64,000 nucleotides of DNA. Source: JANNAT01 sp031422555 (GTDB taxonomy: Bacteria > Pseudomonadota > Alphaproteobacteria > Rhodobacterales > Rhodobacteraceae). The notes beneath the pieces were generated by a model. The model saw only the letters and a list, made by a program, of their open reading frames with translations. It did no database searches and was not told where the DNA came from. The stretch covers positions 1 to 64,000 of the forward strand of contig JANPLZ010000056.1 of assembly GCA_031422555.1 (NCBI GenBank), read 5' to 3'. The position numbers and the translations under genes were made by a program. Positions 41,288-49,696 of the stretch are shown here, piece by piece (within the stretch, counting starts at the first letter, position 1; each line of letters opens with the position of its first letter).

Positions 41288-43738
41288 ATGGCAGACCTAC
41301 CCAGCACGGCGCGCGCGGTTATCATTGGCGGTGGCATCATCGGTTGTTCTACCGCCTATCACATGGGCAAACTGGGCTGGACCGATACGGTTTTGCTGGA
41401 ACGCAAAAAGCTGACCTCGGGCACGACCTTTCATGCTGCGGGGCTGGTCGGGCAATTAAGAACATCCGCCAACATCACGCAATTGCTGGGATATTCGGTT
41501 GAGTTGTACAAGCGTCTTGAAGCCGAGACCGGCTTGCAGACCGGCTGGAAAATGAACGGTGGTTTGCGTCTGGCCTGCAACGCCGATCGTTGGACCGAAG
41601 TCAGGCGTCAGGCGACCACGGCGCATAGTTTTGGCTTGGAAATGCACTTGCTGACCCCGCAAGAGGCGCAGGATTTGTGGCCATTGATGACGATCGACGA
41701 TCTGGTGGGGGCTGCGTTTTTGCCAACCGACGGGCAGGCCAATCCGTCGGATATCACGATGTCTTTGGCGCGTGGCGCGCGGATGGCGGGGGTAAAAATC
41801 TTTGAAGACACCCCGGTTTTGCGTATCATTGTCGACAATGGCCGCATACGGGGGGTGGAGACGCCGCAAGGCGTGATTGAATGCGAAAAGGTGATTTGCT
41901 GTGCGGGGCAGTGGAGCCGGGTTTTGGCGGGGTCGGTGGGGGTGAATGTGCCCTTGGTATCTGTCGAACACCAATATATGATTACCGAGAAAATTGAAGG
42001 GGTTACCGCCAATTTGCCAACGCTGCGCGACCCCGATCGGCTGACCTACTGGAAGGAAGAGGTTGGCGGGCTGGTGTGGGGTGGGTATGAGCCGAACCCG
42101 AAACCTTGGGCCACGAAAGGCATTCCGGACGGGTTTCATTTTGATCTTTTGACCTCGGATTTTGACCATTACAGTCAGTTCATGCCCGATGCGATTGCAC
42201 GGGTGCCCAGCCTTGAGACGGCGGGGATCAAGCAGTTGCTGAACGGGCCGGAAAGTTTCACCCCGGATGGTAATTTCATCCTGGGAGAGGCCCCGGAGTT
42301 GAAGAATTTCTATGTAGGCGCCGGGTTTAACGCCTTTGGCATCGCATCGGGCGGTGGCGCGGGCATGGCACTGGCGGAATGGGCGACCAAAGGCGCCGCC
42401 CCCTATGATCTGTGGCCGGTCGATATCCGCCGCTTTGGCCGGGTGCATCTGTCGACCGATTGGGTGCGTGCGCGCACGATTGAGGCTTACGGCAAGCATT
42501 ACACCATCGCCTGGCCCAATGAGGAAATGCGCTCGGCCCGGCCGACGCGCCGCTCACCGCTTTATGCGCAACTGGCCCGCGCGGGGGCGGGGTTTGGCGA
42601 AAAACTGGGCTGGGAGCGGCCAAATTGGTTCGCCGATCTGGCGGCAGGCGAGCAGCCGGTTGACCGCTATTCGTATCAGCGCCCCGGCTGGTGGCAGGCG
42701 GTGCGGCGCGAACATCTGGCCTGTCGCACCGCGGCGGTGGTGATTGATCAGACGTCTTTTGCCAAGTTTGTCTTGCGTGGCCCCGATGCGGCGGCGGCAC
42801 TAAGCTGGATCGCGGCGGGCAATGTCGACCGGGCTGTCGGCAGTTTGACTTACAGCCAATTTCTGAATGATCGCGGGGGGATAGAGGCCGATGTTACAGT
42901 GGTGCGCGAGGCGTGGGATCAGTTCTACATCGTCACTGGCACCGGCTTTGCCACCCATGATTTCAACTGGATCGTGCAAAATATTCCGGCGGGGATGCGG
43001 TGTGAACTGGTCGATGTCACTGCGGGGTCATCGGTTCTGTCGCTGATGGGGCCGCAGGCGCGGGCGATTTTGTCGCAAATCTGCGGCGATGATCTGGGCA
43101 ATGGCGTCTTTGCCTTTGGCACGGCGCGGCAGATTTCGGTGGCCAATTGCCCGGTGCTGGCGTTGCGGGTGACCTATGTTGGCGAATTGGGCTGGGAATT
43201 GCACATGCCGACCGATGTGGCGGTGACGGTGTATGACGCGCTGATGGGGGCGGGGGCGGCGTTCGGGTTGGTCAACGCGGGCTACCGCGCGATTGAAACT
43301 TTGCGGCTGGAGAAAGGTTACCGCGCGTGGGGGGCCGATATCGGGCCGGATCACACCCCGGTTGAGGCAGGGTTGGCCTGGGCGTGCAAGATGAAATCGG
43401 GCGTGCCGTTCCGGGGGCGTGCGGCGGTTGCGGCGCAATTGGCGGGCGGGGTGAAAAAGCGGCTTGCGGGGTTCACGGTTGCCGACCCTTCGGTGATTTT
43501 GCTGGGGCGAGAGACGATTTACCGGAACGGCGCGCGGGTGGGCTGGCTGTCATCGGGCGGCTACGGCCACAGCTTGGGGCAGCCGATAGGTTATGGCTAT
43601 GTCCGCCATCCCGGCGGCGTTGATGCCGCGTTCTTGACGGCGGGCAGCTATGAGCTGGAAGTGGCGTCCGAACGGGTGCCAGCCCTGCTGCATCTTGGCG
43701 CGCTTTACGATCCCGGCAATGCCCGCATCAAGGCTTGA
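41288..43738 (+). CDS. FAD-dependent oxidoreductase with C-terminal GcvT domain (dimethylglycine/sarcosine dehydrogenase type)
   Basis: An 816-residue enzyme with an N-terminal DAO-type FAD domain (VIIGGGIIGCSTAYHMG, 12-28; LERKKLTSGTTFHAAGL) and a C-terminal aminomethyltransferase (GcvT) half (SFAKFVLRGPDAAAALSW, LSLMGPQARAIL, YRAIETLRLEKGYRAWGADI). Enzymes of this layout oxidatively demethylate N-methyl groups of dimethylglycine or sarcosine and hand the carbon to tetrahydrofolate. GAGGA at 41279-41283 suits the ATG at 41288 (another ATG at 41285). Substrate is unassigned; the taurine context raises N-methyltaurine as a possibility. Confidence 0.85.
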   Translation: MADLPSTARAVIIGGGIIGCSTAYHMGKLGWTDTVLLERKKLTSGTTFHAAGLVGQLRTSANITQLLGYSVELYKRLEAETGLQTGWKMNGGLRLACNADRWTEVRRQATTAHSFGLEMHLLTPQEAQDLWPLMTIDDLVGAAFLPTDGQANPSDITMSLARGARMAGVKIFEDTPVLRIIVDNGRIRGVETPQGVIECEKVICCAGQWSRVLAGSVGVNVPLVSVEHQYMITEKIEGVTANLPTLRDPDRLTYWKEEVGGLVWGGYEPNPKPWATKGIPDGFHFDLLTSDFDHYSQFMPDAIARVPSLETAGIKQLLNGPESFTPDGNFILGEAPELKNFYVGAGFNAFGIASGGGAGMALAEWATKGAAPYDLWPVDIRRFGRVHLSTDWVRARTIEAYGKHYTIAWPNEEMRSARPTRRSPLYAQLARAGAGFGEKLGWERPNWFADLAAGEQPVDRYSYQRPGWWQAVRREHLACRTAAVVIDQTSFAKFVLRGPDAAAALSWIAAGNVDRAVGSLTYSQFLNDRGGIEADVTVVREAWDQFYIVTGTGFATHDFNWIVQNIPAGMRCELVDVTAGSSVLSLMGPQARAILSQICGDDLGNGVFAFGTARQISVANCPVLALRVTYVGELGWELHMPTDVAVTVYDALMGAGAAFGLVNAGYRAIETLRLEKGYRAWGADIGPDHTPVEAGLAWACKMKSGVPFRGRAAVAAQLAGGVKKRLAGFTVADPSVILLGRETIYRNGARVGWLSSGGYGHSLGQPIGYGYVRHPGGVDAAFLTAGSYELEVASERVPALLHLGALYDPGNARIKA

Positions 43739-43800
43739 TCGCCCAATTTTGCCGCGATATTGGCTGCGGCGCGGGCCAAACCGCCGCGCAAACCCGTCAC

Positions 43801-43845
43801 ATTTGACTAAAATTGCGTTTCATTTTGGTCTAAATACTCACCTTT
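43801..43845. repeat. Dispersed intergenic repeat, family A, copy 5
   Basis: TTTGACTAAAATTGCGTTTC then ATTTTGGTCTAAATACTCACC matches the family A core almost base for base (compare 26478-26519). The two following hairpins are absent. It sits between the convergent GcvT-type and GH3 genes. Confidence 0.7.
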
Positions 43846-43871
43846 GCCACCCGAGCACGCCTAGGCAGTTT

Positions 43872-45539
43872 CTAAAACCGCGCATCCGGCAGGCCGCAAA
43901 ACGGATCATGCGGTGAATTGGTGTTCCAGGGCTTGCGGCCCAGCAAACAGTCCACCACGGCGCGCTGCATGCTGGGCATGGTGGAAAACGCGTTGATATA
44001 GGTCGGCACGCGCGGCGCGTCATACAGGTAATAAGGATAGCCAAACGAGATCATCGCGGTCGGGATATCGTGCCAATGCCGCTCCATCGCGTTAAAGAAA
44101 TTCCCCATGATCCGCGCCCAATCAAGGAAAATCCGCCCCCGCGTCAGTAAGGTTTCTTCGCCAAACAAAAACAGCATGGCGTCAAAATCATCGCGGTTGA
44201 CCGGGGTTTCGGGGGTGTAATGCGTCACCGCAAAGCCTTCGGCCGCCAGCATGTCGGGCAACTCGAACGCCGCTGGCGGGTGGATGGGGGATATCACCCC
44301 CCCCGAAACCACCAGCAAGCGTTTGTGCGTGGCTGGGACAAGCGGCAGCAGGCGCTGCACGTCTTTTACCAAGGTTGGCGCGCGGGCTGTGATCGCACCC
44401 GCCGCAGCCCGGTCTGCAGCGCCGCCAAGGTTGCCCAGCAGCGCCACGGCTGATGCAAAACCGCCCCGGTGTAACCCCAGCGCCGCCTTCAGCCCCAACA
44501 CCCGGATCAGGGCTTGGTCCAGCCGCGCAGCCGACAGGCGGCCATCGGCAACCGCGCCCGAAATCAGCGCAAAATCTGCTTCAGGATCGCGTGAGAACAA
44601 GATGATATCGCAGCCATTTTCGATAATCTCGGGCAGCATCTGCGCCCGTGGCCCCCAGGCCGCAAAGCCGCCCATCACGGTTGCATCCGATACGATCAGC
44701 CCGTTAAAGCCCAACCGCCCGCGCAGCAAATCCATGTTCAAGACGCGCGACACCGACGCCGGGCGATACGCCTCGACGCCCGCCTCTGGGTCAAGGGCCT
44801 GCACAAAGGCCGGAAAGGCGATATGGGCCGACATCACCGACATCACCCCTGCCGCAATCGCCGCGCGATACAGCGCACCATGGCTGGCCTCCCATTCGTC
44901 TACGCTAAGTGGGTTGATTGTGGTGACCAGATGCTGATCGCGGTCGTCATTGCCTTCGCCGGGCCAGTGTTTCACCGTGGCCGCAATGCCATGGGCCTGA
45001 AACACCTCGATCTGCGCCAGCGCATGACGGGCGATGCGGGCAGGGTCCGCGCCAAAGCCGCGCGTCGCCACAATCGGGCTGCGAAAGGCGGCATTGATGT
45101 CTAACACCGGGGTAAACGACCAGTTGATCCCCATGATGCGCGCCTCATCCGCCATGATGCGGGCAATCTCGCGGCTGGCCGCCACGTCATCAATCGCCGC
45201 CAGCGCCAAGGGATTGGGCACTTCGGTGCCGAAAGGCAGGCTCATCCGCGAGCCTTCCAGATCGGCGCTGATCAACAAAGGGATGGCTGATTGCGCGCGA
45301 ACGCGGTCAATGAAATCCGCCTCATAGGCGGCGTCATCGGTATAAAACCGGGTGATCCCGGCGGGATGCAACCCCGCCAGCCGCGCCAGTTCGGCGGGGT
45401 CTTTGCCTATTGACGCATGCACAAACAACTGCCCGATCTTTTGCGCAGGCGTCATCGCCGCCAGCGTGGCCGTGACCCAAGCCATGTCAGCATCCTTTAG
45501 ATGGAACGGGGCCGCACGCAGAAAAGATGTGTCAGTCAC
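43872..45539 (-). CDS. Glycoside hydrolase family 3 protein (beta-N-acetylhexosaminidase-like)
   Basis: A 555-residue GH3 hydrolase. It has the NagZ-like K190-H191 and D201-x-H203 motif (KHWPGEGNDDRDQH) that supplies the general acid/base dyad, and the nucleophile D285 in LIVSDATVMGG. It lacks a signal peptide, so it acts in the cytoplasm on imported muropeptides, chitin oligomers or other N-acetylhexosaminides. At 555 residues it is longer than typical NagZ (about 340), with a C-terminal second domain like the larger GH3 enzymes. No transporter or sugar operon adjoins. Confidence 0.85.
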   Translation of the reverse strand: MTDTSFLRAAPFHLKDADMAWVTATLAAMTPAQKIGQLFVHASIGKDPAELARLAGLHPAGITRFYTDDAAYEADFIDRVRAQSAIPLLISADLEGSRMSLPFGTEVPNPLALAAIDDVAASREIARIMADEARIMGINWSFTPVLDINAAFRSPIVATRGFGADPARIARHALAQIEVFQAHGIAATVKHWPGEGNDDRDQHLVTTINPLSVDEWEASHGALYRAAIAAGVMSVMSAHIAFPAFVQALDPEAGVEAYRPASVSRVLNMDLLRGRLGFNGLIVSDATVMGGFAAWGPRAQMLPEIIENGCDIILFSRDPEADFALISGAVADGRLSAARLDQALIRVLGLKAALGLHRGGFASAVALLGNLGGAADRAAAGAITARAPTLVKDVQRLLPLVPATHKRLLVVSGGVISPIHPPAAFELPDMLAAEGFAVTHYTPETPVNRDDFDAMLFLFGEETLLTRGRIFLDWARIMGNFFNAMERHWHDIPTAMISFGYPYYLYDAPRVPTYINAFSTMPSMQRAVVDCLLGRKPWNTNSPHDPFCGLPDARF

Positions 45540-45677
45540 GATAAAACTATCCTTTTGGGTCGGGCATCAATCGGGCGGTGGACCGGGATCCGCACCGGGT
45601 CAAACCGGGCCGGTCAAACCGGGCCGCGCCCCGCCACAGTGTGGCAAAGCCTGCGGCCAAACGCACCCCCAAAAAGC

Positions 45678-45707
45678 AAAAAGACCGCACCGAAGTGCAG
45701 TCTTTTT
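45678..45707 (-). terminator. Rho-independent terminator of the tRNA-Asn gene
   Basis: On the minus strand AAAAAGACTGCAC-TTCG-GTGCGGTCTTTTT forms a long stem closed by a stable UUCG tetraloop and ending in a T-run. It begins seven bases after the tRNA CCA end. The flanking A-run lets it work in both directions. Confidence 0.88.
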
Positions 45708-45714
45708 GTAAGGT

Positions 45715-45789
45715 TGGCTCCGACGGTAGGGATCGAACCTACGACCAATTGATTAACAGTCAACTGCTCTACCGCTGAGCTACGTCGGA
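45715..45789 (-). tRNA. tRNA-Asn (anticodon GUU)
   Basis: The minus strand gives a full cloverleaf of 75 bases with encoded CCA. The acceptor arm TCCGACG pairs with CGTCGGA, the D-arm contains AGCTCAGCGGTAGAGC, the anticodon loop reads CTGTTAA (anticodon GTT), and the T-arm contains GGTTCGATCCC. The discriminator base is G. It is a single gene between the GH3 gene and the metallo-hydrolase gene, followed by a strong terminator. Confidence 0.97.
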
Positions 45790-45861
45790 ACATGGGGGCC
45801 GTATAGCAAGGGGATTTGGGGGCGTAAAGGGTCTTTGGGTGAAGAAATGCCGCGCTGGGGG

Positions 45862-46752
45862 TCAGATCGCGCGAAAGCGGGCGGATAAGGTGATCGGCCC
45901 CTCGCAGAGAATCCGGTTTTGGTCATGCAGATCAATAAGATGGGCAAGGATATTGCGCGCCGCTGCGGGCTGTAACGGCGCCGGGGTGTCGGTATAAAGC
46001 TGGGTTGCAAGGGTCGCGGCACTGGCGGGGGCGTCGCGCAAGGCGGCAAGGATTGACGCTTCGCGCGCGCGCCTGTGCGCGACAAGGTCGGCCAGTCTGG
46101 CGGCCGGACTTGTGATCACATCGCCATGGCCGGGCAGGAACTGCGCCCAGTTTTGCTGCGACAGCCGGTGCAGCGACGCCATATAAGCCGCCATATCGCC
46201 ATCGGGCGGCGAGATCAGCGAGGTGGACCAGCCCATCACATGATCGCCGCAAAACAACTGATCGCGCCAGCCAAAACACAGATGTCCCCCCATATGGCCG
46301 GGGGTGTGGATCACGTCGATGGTCAGCCCCGCGATATGAAGGATCTGGCCATCCACCAGCAAATCATCGGGGGCAAAGGTCAGATCAGCGCCTTCACCGC
46401 CGCTGCCCAGCCCTTGATCGGCCAAGGCTTGCATCCGCACTGTGCGGCCCGATGCAGCCGCCCCGAACGCCATCACCGGCGCCGAGGTGGCGGCCGTCAA
46501 CGCGGGCGTCAAGGCGGTGTGATCCAGATGCGCATGGGTGATCAGGATGGCCCGCAGCGGGCAGTCCGCCACCGCCGCCCGGATGGCTTGCAGATGGGGC
46601 GCGTGATTTGGGCCGGGGTCGATCACCACCGCGCCCTGCGGCCCGATCAGCACATAGGTATTGGTGCCGCTGCCCGTCATCGGCCCCGGGTTGGCCGCGC
46701 GCAGGCGCAAAAGGTCTGGGGCTATTTCAAGGGTTTCAGATGCATCGCGCAT
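45862..46752 (-). CDS. MBL-fold metallo-hydrolase
   Basis: A 296-residue metallo-beta-lactamase-fold hydrolase. Zinc ligands are visible in THAHLDH (H73, H75, D77, H78), HTPGHMGGHLCF, LFCGDHVMG and LPGHGD. The layout with a C-terminal winged-helix-like segment (LATQLYTDTP...RNILAHLIDLHDQNRI) is that of LACTB2-like hydrolases, which include endoribonucleases and thioesterase/glyoxalase-type enzymes. Substrate unknown. It starts about 35 bases downstream of the HMA-MauE stop, so co-transcription is possible. Confidence 0.85.
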   Translation of the reverse strand: MRDASETLEIAPDLLRLRAANPGPMTGSGTNTYVLIGPQGAVVIDPGPNHAPHLQAIRAAVADCPLRAILITHAHLDHTALTPALTAATSAPVMAFGAAASGRTVRMQALADQGLGSGGEGADLTFAPDDLLVDGQILHIAGLTIDVIHTPGHMGGHLCFGWRDQLFCGDHVMGWSTSLISPPDGDMAAYMASLHRLSQQNWAQFLPGHGDVITSPAARLADLVAHRRAREASILAALRDAPASAATLATQLYTDTPAPLQPAAARNILAHLIDLHDQNRILCEGPITLSARFRAI

Positions 46753-46786
46753 ATGCCGCCGCCCTGACTAGGGCCGGTGTTTCGGG

Positions 46787-47452
46787 TTACATCCCAAAAA
46801 CCAGCATCCACCCGGCCATGACAGCCATGCCAAGATTTTCAACAATCGTCACGGTTGACATTGGCAGCTTGAACACGGTGCCAAGGCAGGCGCATTGGAT
46901 GGTTTCCTTGCGCTGCACCGATTGGATCACCCCGATGGCACCAACAAGGCTAAGGCCCAAGGCGAGCCAGGTTGACGCCTGCATCTGATACCAGAACAGA
47001 AAGGCAAACCCCAAGCCCAGTTCCACAAACGGATAGAGGTATCCCCACACCGGCAGACGTTTTGCGATGATGTCATAGCGGGCATAAGAGGCGGCAAAGG
47101 CGGGCACATCCAACAGTTTGAACGCGCCAAAGACGATGAAGAACCCGGCCATGAAACTCATCATCCAGCTGTCCCCGGCCAGAGCGGCAACGGCGACAAG
47201 GCCAAGCACCAAAAACAGCGGATAATAGGTTTTCACAAAGCCAGGCAGCACAAATGTCTGCGTGACCGGGCTGGCCCGATAGCTGCCAATCGCGGCAAGG
47301 GCTGCGTTCATTTGTTCCAGATTGCTGCCCGGCACAGTCGCGCGCGGCGGATCAAGCGTGACCGAGGCCGAGGCGGCCACGGCCTGCAGGGCGGATTCGA
47401 CTTTGCGCGCGCAGCCGCCGCAGGTCATTCCAGAAATGGCATATGTTGTCAT
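46787..47452 (-). CDS. HMA domain fused to a MauE/DoxX-like membrane protein
   Basis: A 221-residue protein with an N-terminal heavy-metal-associated domain (MTCGGCARKVESAL; ligands C11 and C14) followed by four or five membrane segments of the MauE/MerT/DoxX type. A C-terminal cysteine pair, IQCACLG, follows the last loop. It probably moves or handles soft metal ions (copper, mercury) or reducing equivalents across the inner membrane. I use the ATG at 47452 because the longer frame overlaps the divergent promoter region and lacks family character. Confidence 0.75.
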   Translation of the reverse strand: MTTYAISGMTCGGCARKVESALQAVAASASVTLDPPRATVPGSNLEQMNAALAAIGSYRASPVTQTFVLPGFVKTYYPLFLVLGLVAVAALAGDSWMMSFMAGFFIVFGAFKLLDVPAFAASYARYDIIAKRLPVWGYLYPFVELGLGFAFLFWYQMQASTWLALGLSLVGAIGVIQSVQRKETIQCACLGTVFKLPMSTVTIVENLGMAVMAGWMLVFGM

Positions 47453-47618
47453 GCGGTTGTAATTAGCAGGGCCAACCGGCTTTGGCCATAAGCTTTGGGT
47501 CACGACTGTGTTAGCGCCAGCCAATGCGCCCGCCGCCCGCGATCTGTGGCCGCACGATTGGCGCTGCCAGAAAAACCAAGGCTTTTCTCGCCCCATGCGG
47601 CTTGATACTCTGCCGCCC

Positions 47619-48944
47619 ATGCGCTTTCGCCTGAAGCCCTTTTTGCCCCGCAGCCTGTTTGGCCGTGCCGCCCTTATTCTGGTGGTTCCCGTGATTGGTG
47701 TGCAATTGGCGGTGTCGGTGGTGTTCATTCAGCGCCATTTTGAAGATGTCACCCAGCAGATGACCACTGCGGTGGCCATCGAGGTGCAGGCGGTTCTGGC
47801 AACCATCGCCAGCGCCGATGATCTGGCGCAGGCACAATTGCGCGCCGCCGCACTGGCGCAGGCCTTGCAAGTGCAGATCGCCTTGCCGCCAACCGGCCCC
47901 GCGGCCCCCCCAGCCGATCTGCGGCCCGGCTTGGATTTTTCGGGCCGCGGCGTGGTTGCCACGCTGCGCCAAGGGCTACCGGGTTTGGTGGCGGTGGATT
48001 TGGCCAGCAACAGCCGGATCGTGCAGATTTACCTTACCACCGCGCAAGGCCCGGCATTGATCACCGTGGCGCGCAACCGCATGTCACCGACCAACTCGCA
48101 TCAATTGCTGGTCTGGATGGTGTTTACCGCCGCCTTGATGACTTTTATCGCCTATATCTTCTTGCGCAACCAACTGACGCCGATCACCCGGCTGGCCCGC
48201 GCCGCCGAGGCGTTCGGCAAAGGTCAGACCGTGGCGTATCGCCCGCGCGGGGCGACCGAAGTGCGCGCGGCGGGCAATGCGTTTTTGGACATGCGGGCGC
48301 GGATTGAACGTCAGATCGAAAGCCGCACGTTGCTGTTGTCCGGCGTCAGCCATGATTTGCGCACGCCCTTGACGCGGCTGAAGCTGGGGCTGTCGTTTTT
48401 GCCCGAAGATGACGAAACCGAGGCGCTGAGACGCGATGTGGTGGATATGGAACGGCTGGTTGACGAATTTCTGGCCTTTGTGCGCGGCGATGCGATGGAG
48501 GATGCGGAAACGGTTGATCCGCGCGCATTGCTGCGGTTGGCGGTGGAAAATGCGGTGCGGGCCGGGCAGAAGGTGGTGTTGGGCGCTGTTGACGGGCCAG
48601 AAGCGGTGCGCCTGCGCCCGCAAGCGGTGATGCGGGCGTTGGAAAATCTGATCGGCAACGCGGTGCGCTATGGCACCCATGCCCGCGTCAGTCTGGCGAT
48701 GACCGACCGCGCGGTGCGGATGATCGTCGAAGATGACGGGCCGGGCATAGCGCGAGAGTTGCGCGACGAGGCGATGGTGCCGTTCAAACGGCTGGACGCG
48801 GCGCGCGACCCGAACAAGGGCGGCGGCGTCGGGTTGGGTCTGTCGATTGCCGCCGATATTGCCCGCAGCCACGGCGGGGCGCTGCGGTTGGGCGAAAGCG
48901 AGGCGATGGGCGGCTTGCGGGCAGAATTGACGCTGGCGCGGTAA
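47619..48944 (+). CDS. EnvZ-like sensor histidine kinase
   Basis: A 441-residue membrane sensor kinase. Membrane segment 1 is FGRAALILVVPVIGVQLAVSVVF, followed by a short periplasmic domain, segment 2 (WMVFTAALMTFIAYIFL), a HAMP linker, the dimerisation box with H245 (SHDLRTPLTRLKL), and ATPase boxes N (ALENLIGNAVRYG), G1 (EDDGPGIA) and G2 (GVGLGLSI). This is the EnvZ/OmpR group, sensing osmotic or envelope conditions. An ATG at 47595 is an alternative start. No response regulator gene is adjacent, so its partner must be elsewhere. Confidence 0.85.
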   Translation: MRFRLKPFLPRSLFGRAALILVVPVIGVQLAVSVVFIQRHFEDVTQQMTTAVAIEVQAVLATIASADDLAQAQLRAAALAQALQVQIALPPTGPAAPPADLRPGLDFSGRGVVATLRQGLPGLVAVDLASNSRIVQIYLTTAQGPALITVARNRMSPTNSHQLLVWMVFTAALMTFIAYIFLRNQLTPITRLARAAEAFGKGQTVAYRPRGATEVRAAGNAFLDMRARIERQIESRTLLLSGVSHDLRTPLTRLKLGLSFLPEDDETEALRRDVVDMERLVDEFLAFVRGDAMEDAETVDPRALLRLAVENAVRAGQKVVLGAVDGPEAVRLRPQAVMRALENLIGNAVRYGTHARVSLAMTDRAVRMIVEDDGPGIARELRDEAMVPFKRLDAARDPNKGGGVGLGLSIAADIARSHGGALRLGESEAMGGLRAELTLAR

Positions 48945-49045
48945 GATACCGCCAGCAAGATGTCGGGCACCTGCTGCACCCGCTGCACCCGCAGGACTTG
49001 CGCCAGAATCATCCGCAATTTCAGCCAGATGTCAGCAAGAAAATC

Positions 49046-49696
49046 TCACAGCGCCGATCCATCAGGCCCAATGATGCGGCCCCCGGCGGCTTCGGCGTCG
49101 CCCGGATCATGGGTAACCAATATCACCGGCAGGCGATGGCTACGGGCGCGGTCCAGCACGAATTGGCGGATGTGATGGCGCAAGCCAAGGTCCAGCCTTG
49201 AAAACGGCTCGTCCAGCAACAAGGCTGCGGGTTGGGCCAGCAGGGTGCGCAACAAAGCCGCGCGGGCGCGTTGACCGCCCGAAAGCGTGGCAGGATCGCG
49301 GTTTGCAAAGCCCGCCAGATCGGCGTCGGCCAGCGCCTGATCGATGATCTCGCGCCGCTGGGCCTTGTTGCCCGCATCTGCTGGCAAGCCAAAGCCCAGA
49401 TTTTGCCCAACCGACAAATGCGCAAACAGCACGTCGTCTTGAAACAATATCCCGATGCGGCGCCGCGCTGTAGGCAGATGCGACACGTCACGCCCGTTCA
49501 ACACGATCTGGCCAGACACGCCGAACCCCGCAGGCAGGCTGCCGATGATCGCCGACAGCAATGTTGATTTGCCCGACCCGGACGGCCCCATCACCACCAG
49601 AACCTCGGCCGGGGCGATCCGGGTGTTCAAGGCGGCAATCTGCGTGCCCAGATGCGTGACGCGCAGATCGCGCAGATCCAACCCGGTTTGGGTCAT
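49046..49696 (-). CDS. ynjD: ABC transporter ATP-binding protein, YnjD-like
   Basis: A 216-residue short ATPase: Walker A GPSGSGKST (37-45), signature LSGGQRAR near 137-144, Walker B LLLDEPFSRLD, switch His in VTHDPGD. It lacks the C-terminal regulatory domain of MalK-type proteins, as in E. coli YnjD and ThiQ. Its ATG overlaps the permease stop by four bases. With the YnjC- and YnjB-like genes it forms a complete importer of unknown substrate. Confidence 0.82.
   Translation of the reverse strand: MTQTGLDLRDLRVTHLGTQIAALNTRIAPAEVLVVMGPSGSGKSTLLSAIIGSLPAGFGVSGQIVLNGRDVSHLPTARRRIGILFQDDVLFAHLSVGQNLGFGLPADAGNKAQRREIIDQALADADLAGFANRDPATLSGGQRARAALLRTLLAQPAALLLDEPFSRLDLGLRHHIRQFVLDRARSHRLPVILVTHDPGDAEAAGGRIIGPDGSAL

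Noticed and set aside
45598..45625. Two tandem copies of GGTCAAACCGGGCC, with a third copy of the 14-mer at 57056-57069
   Set aside because: The third copy lies in aat coding sequence where it encodes part of the protein; two copies alone do not show a functional repeat.
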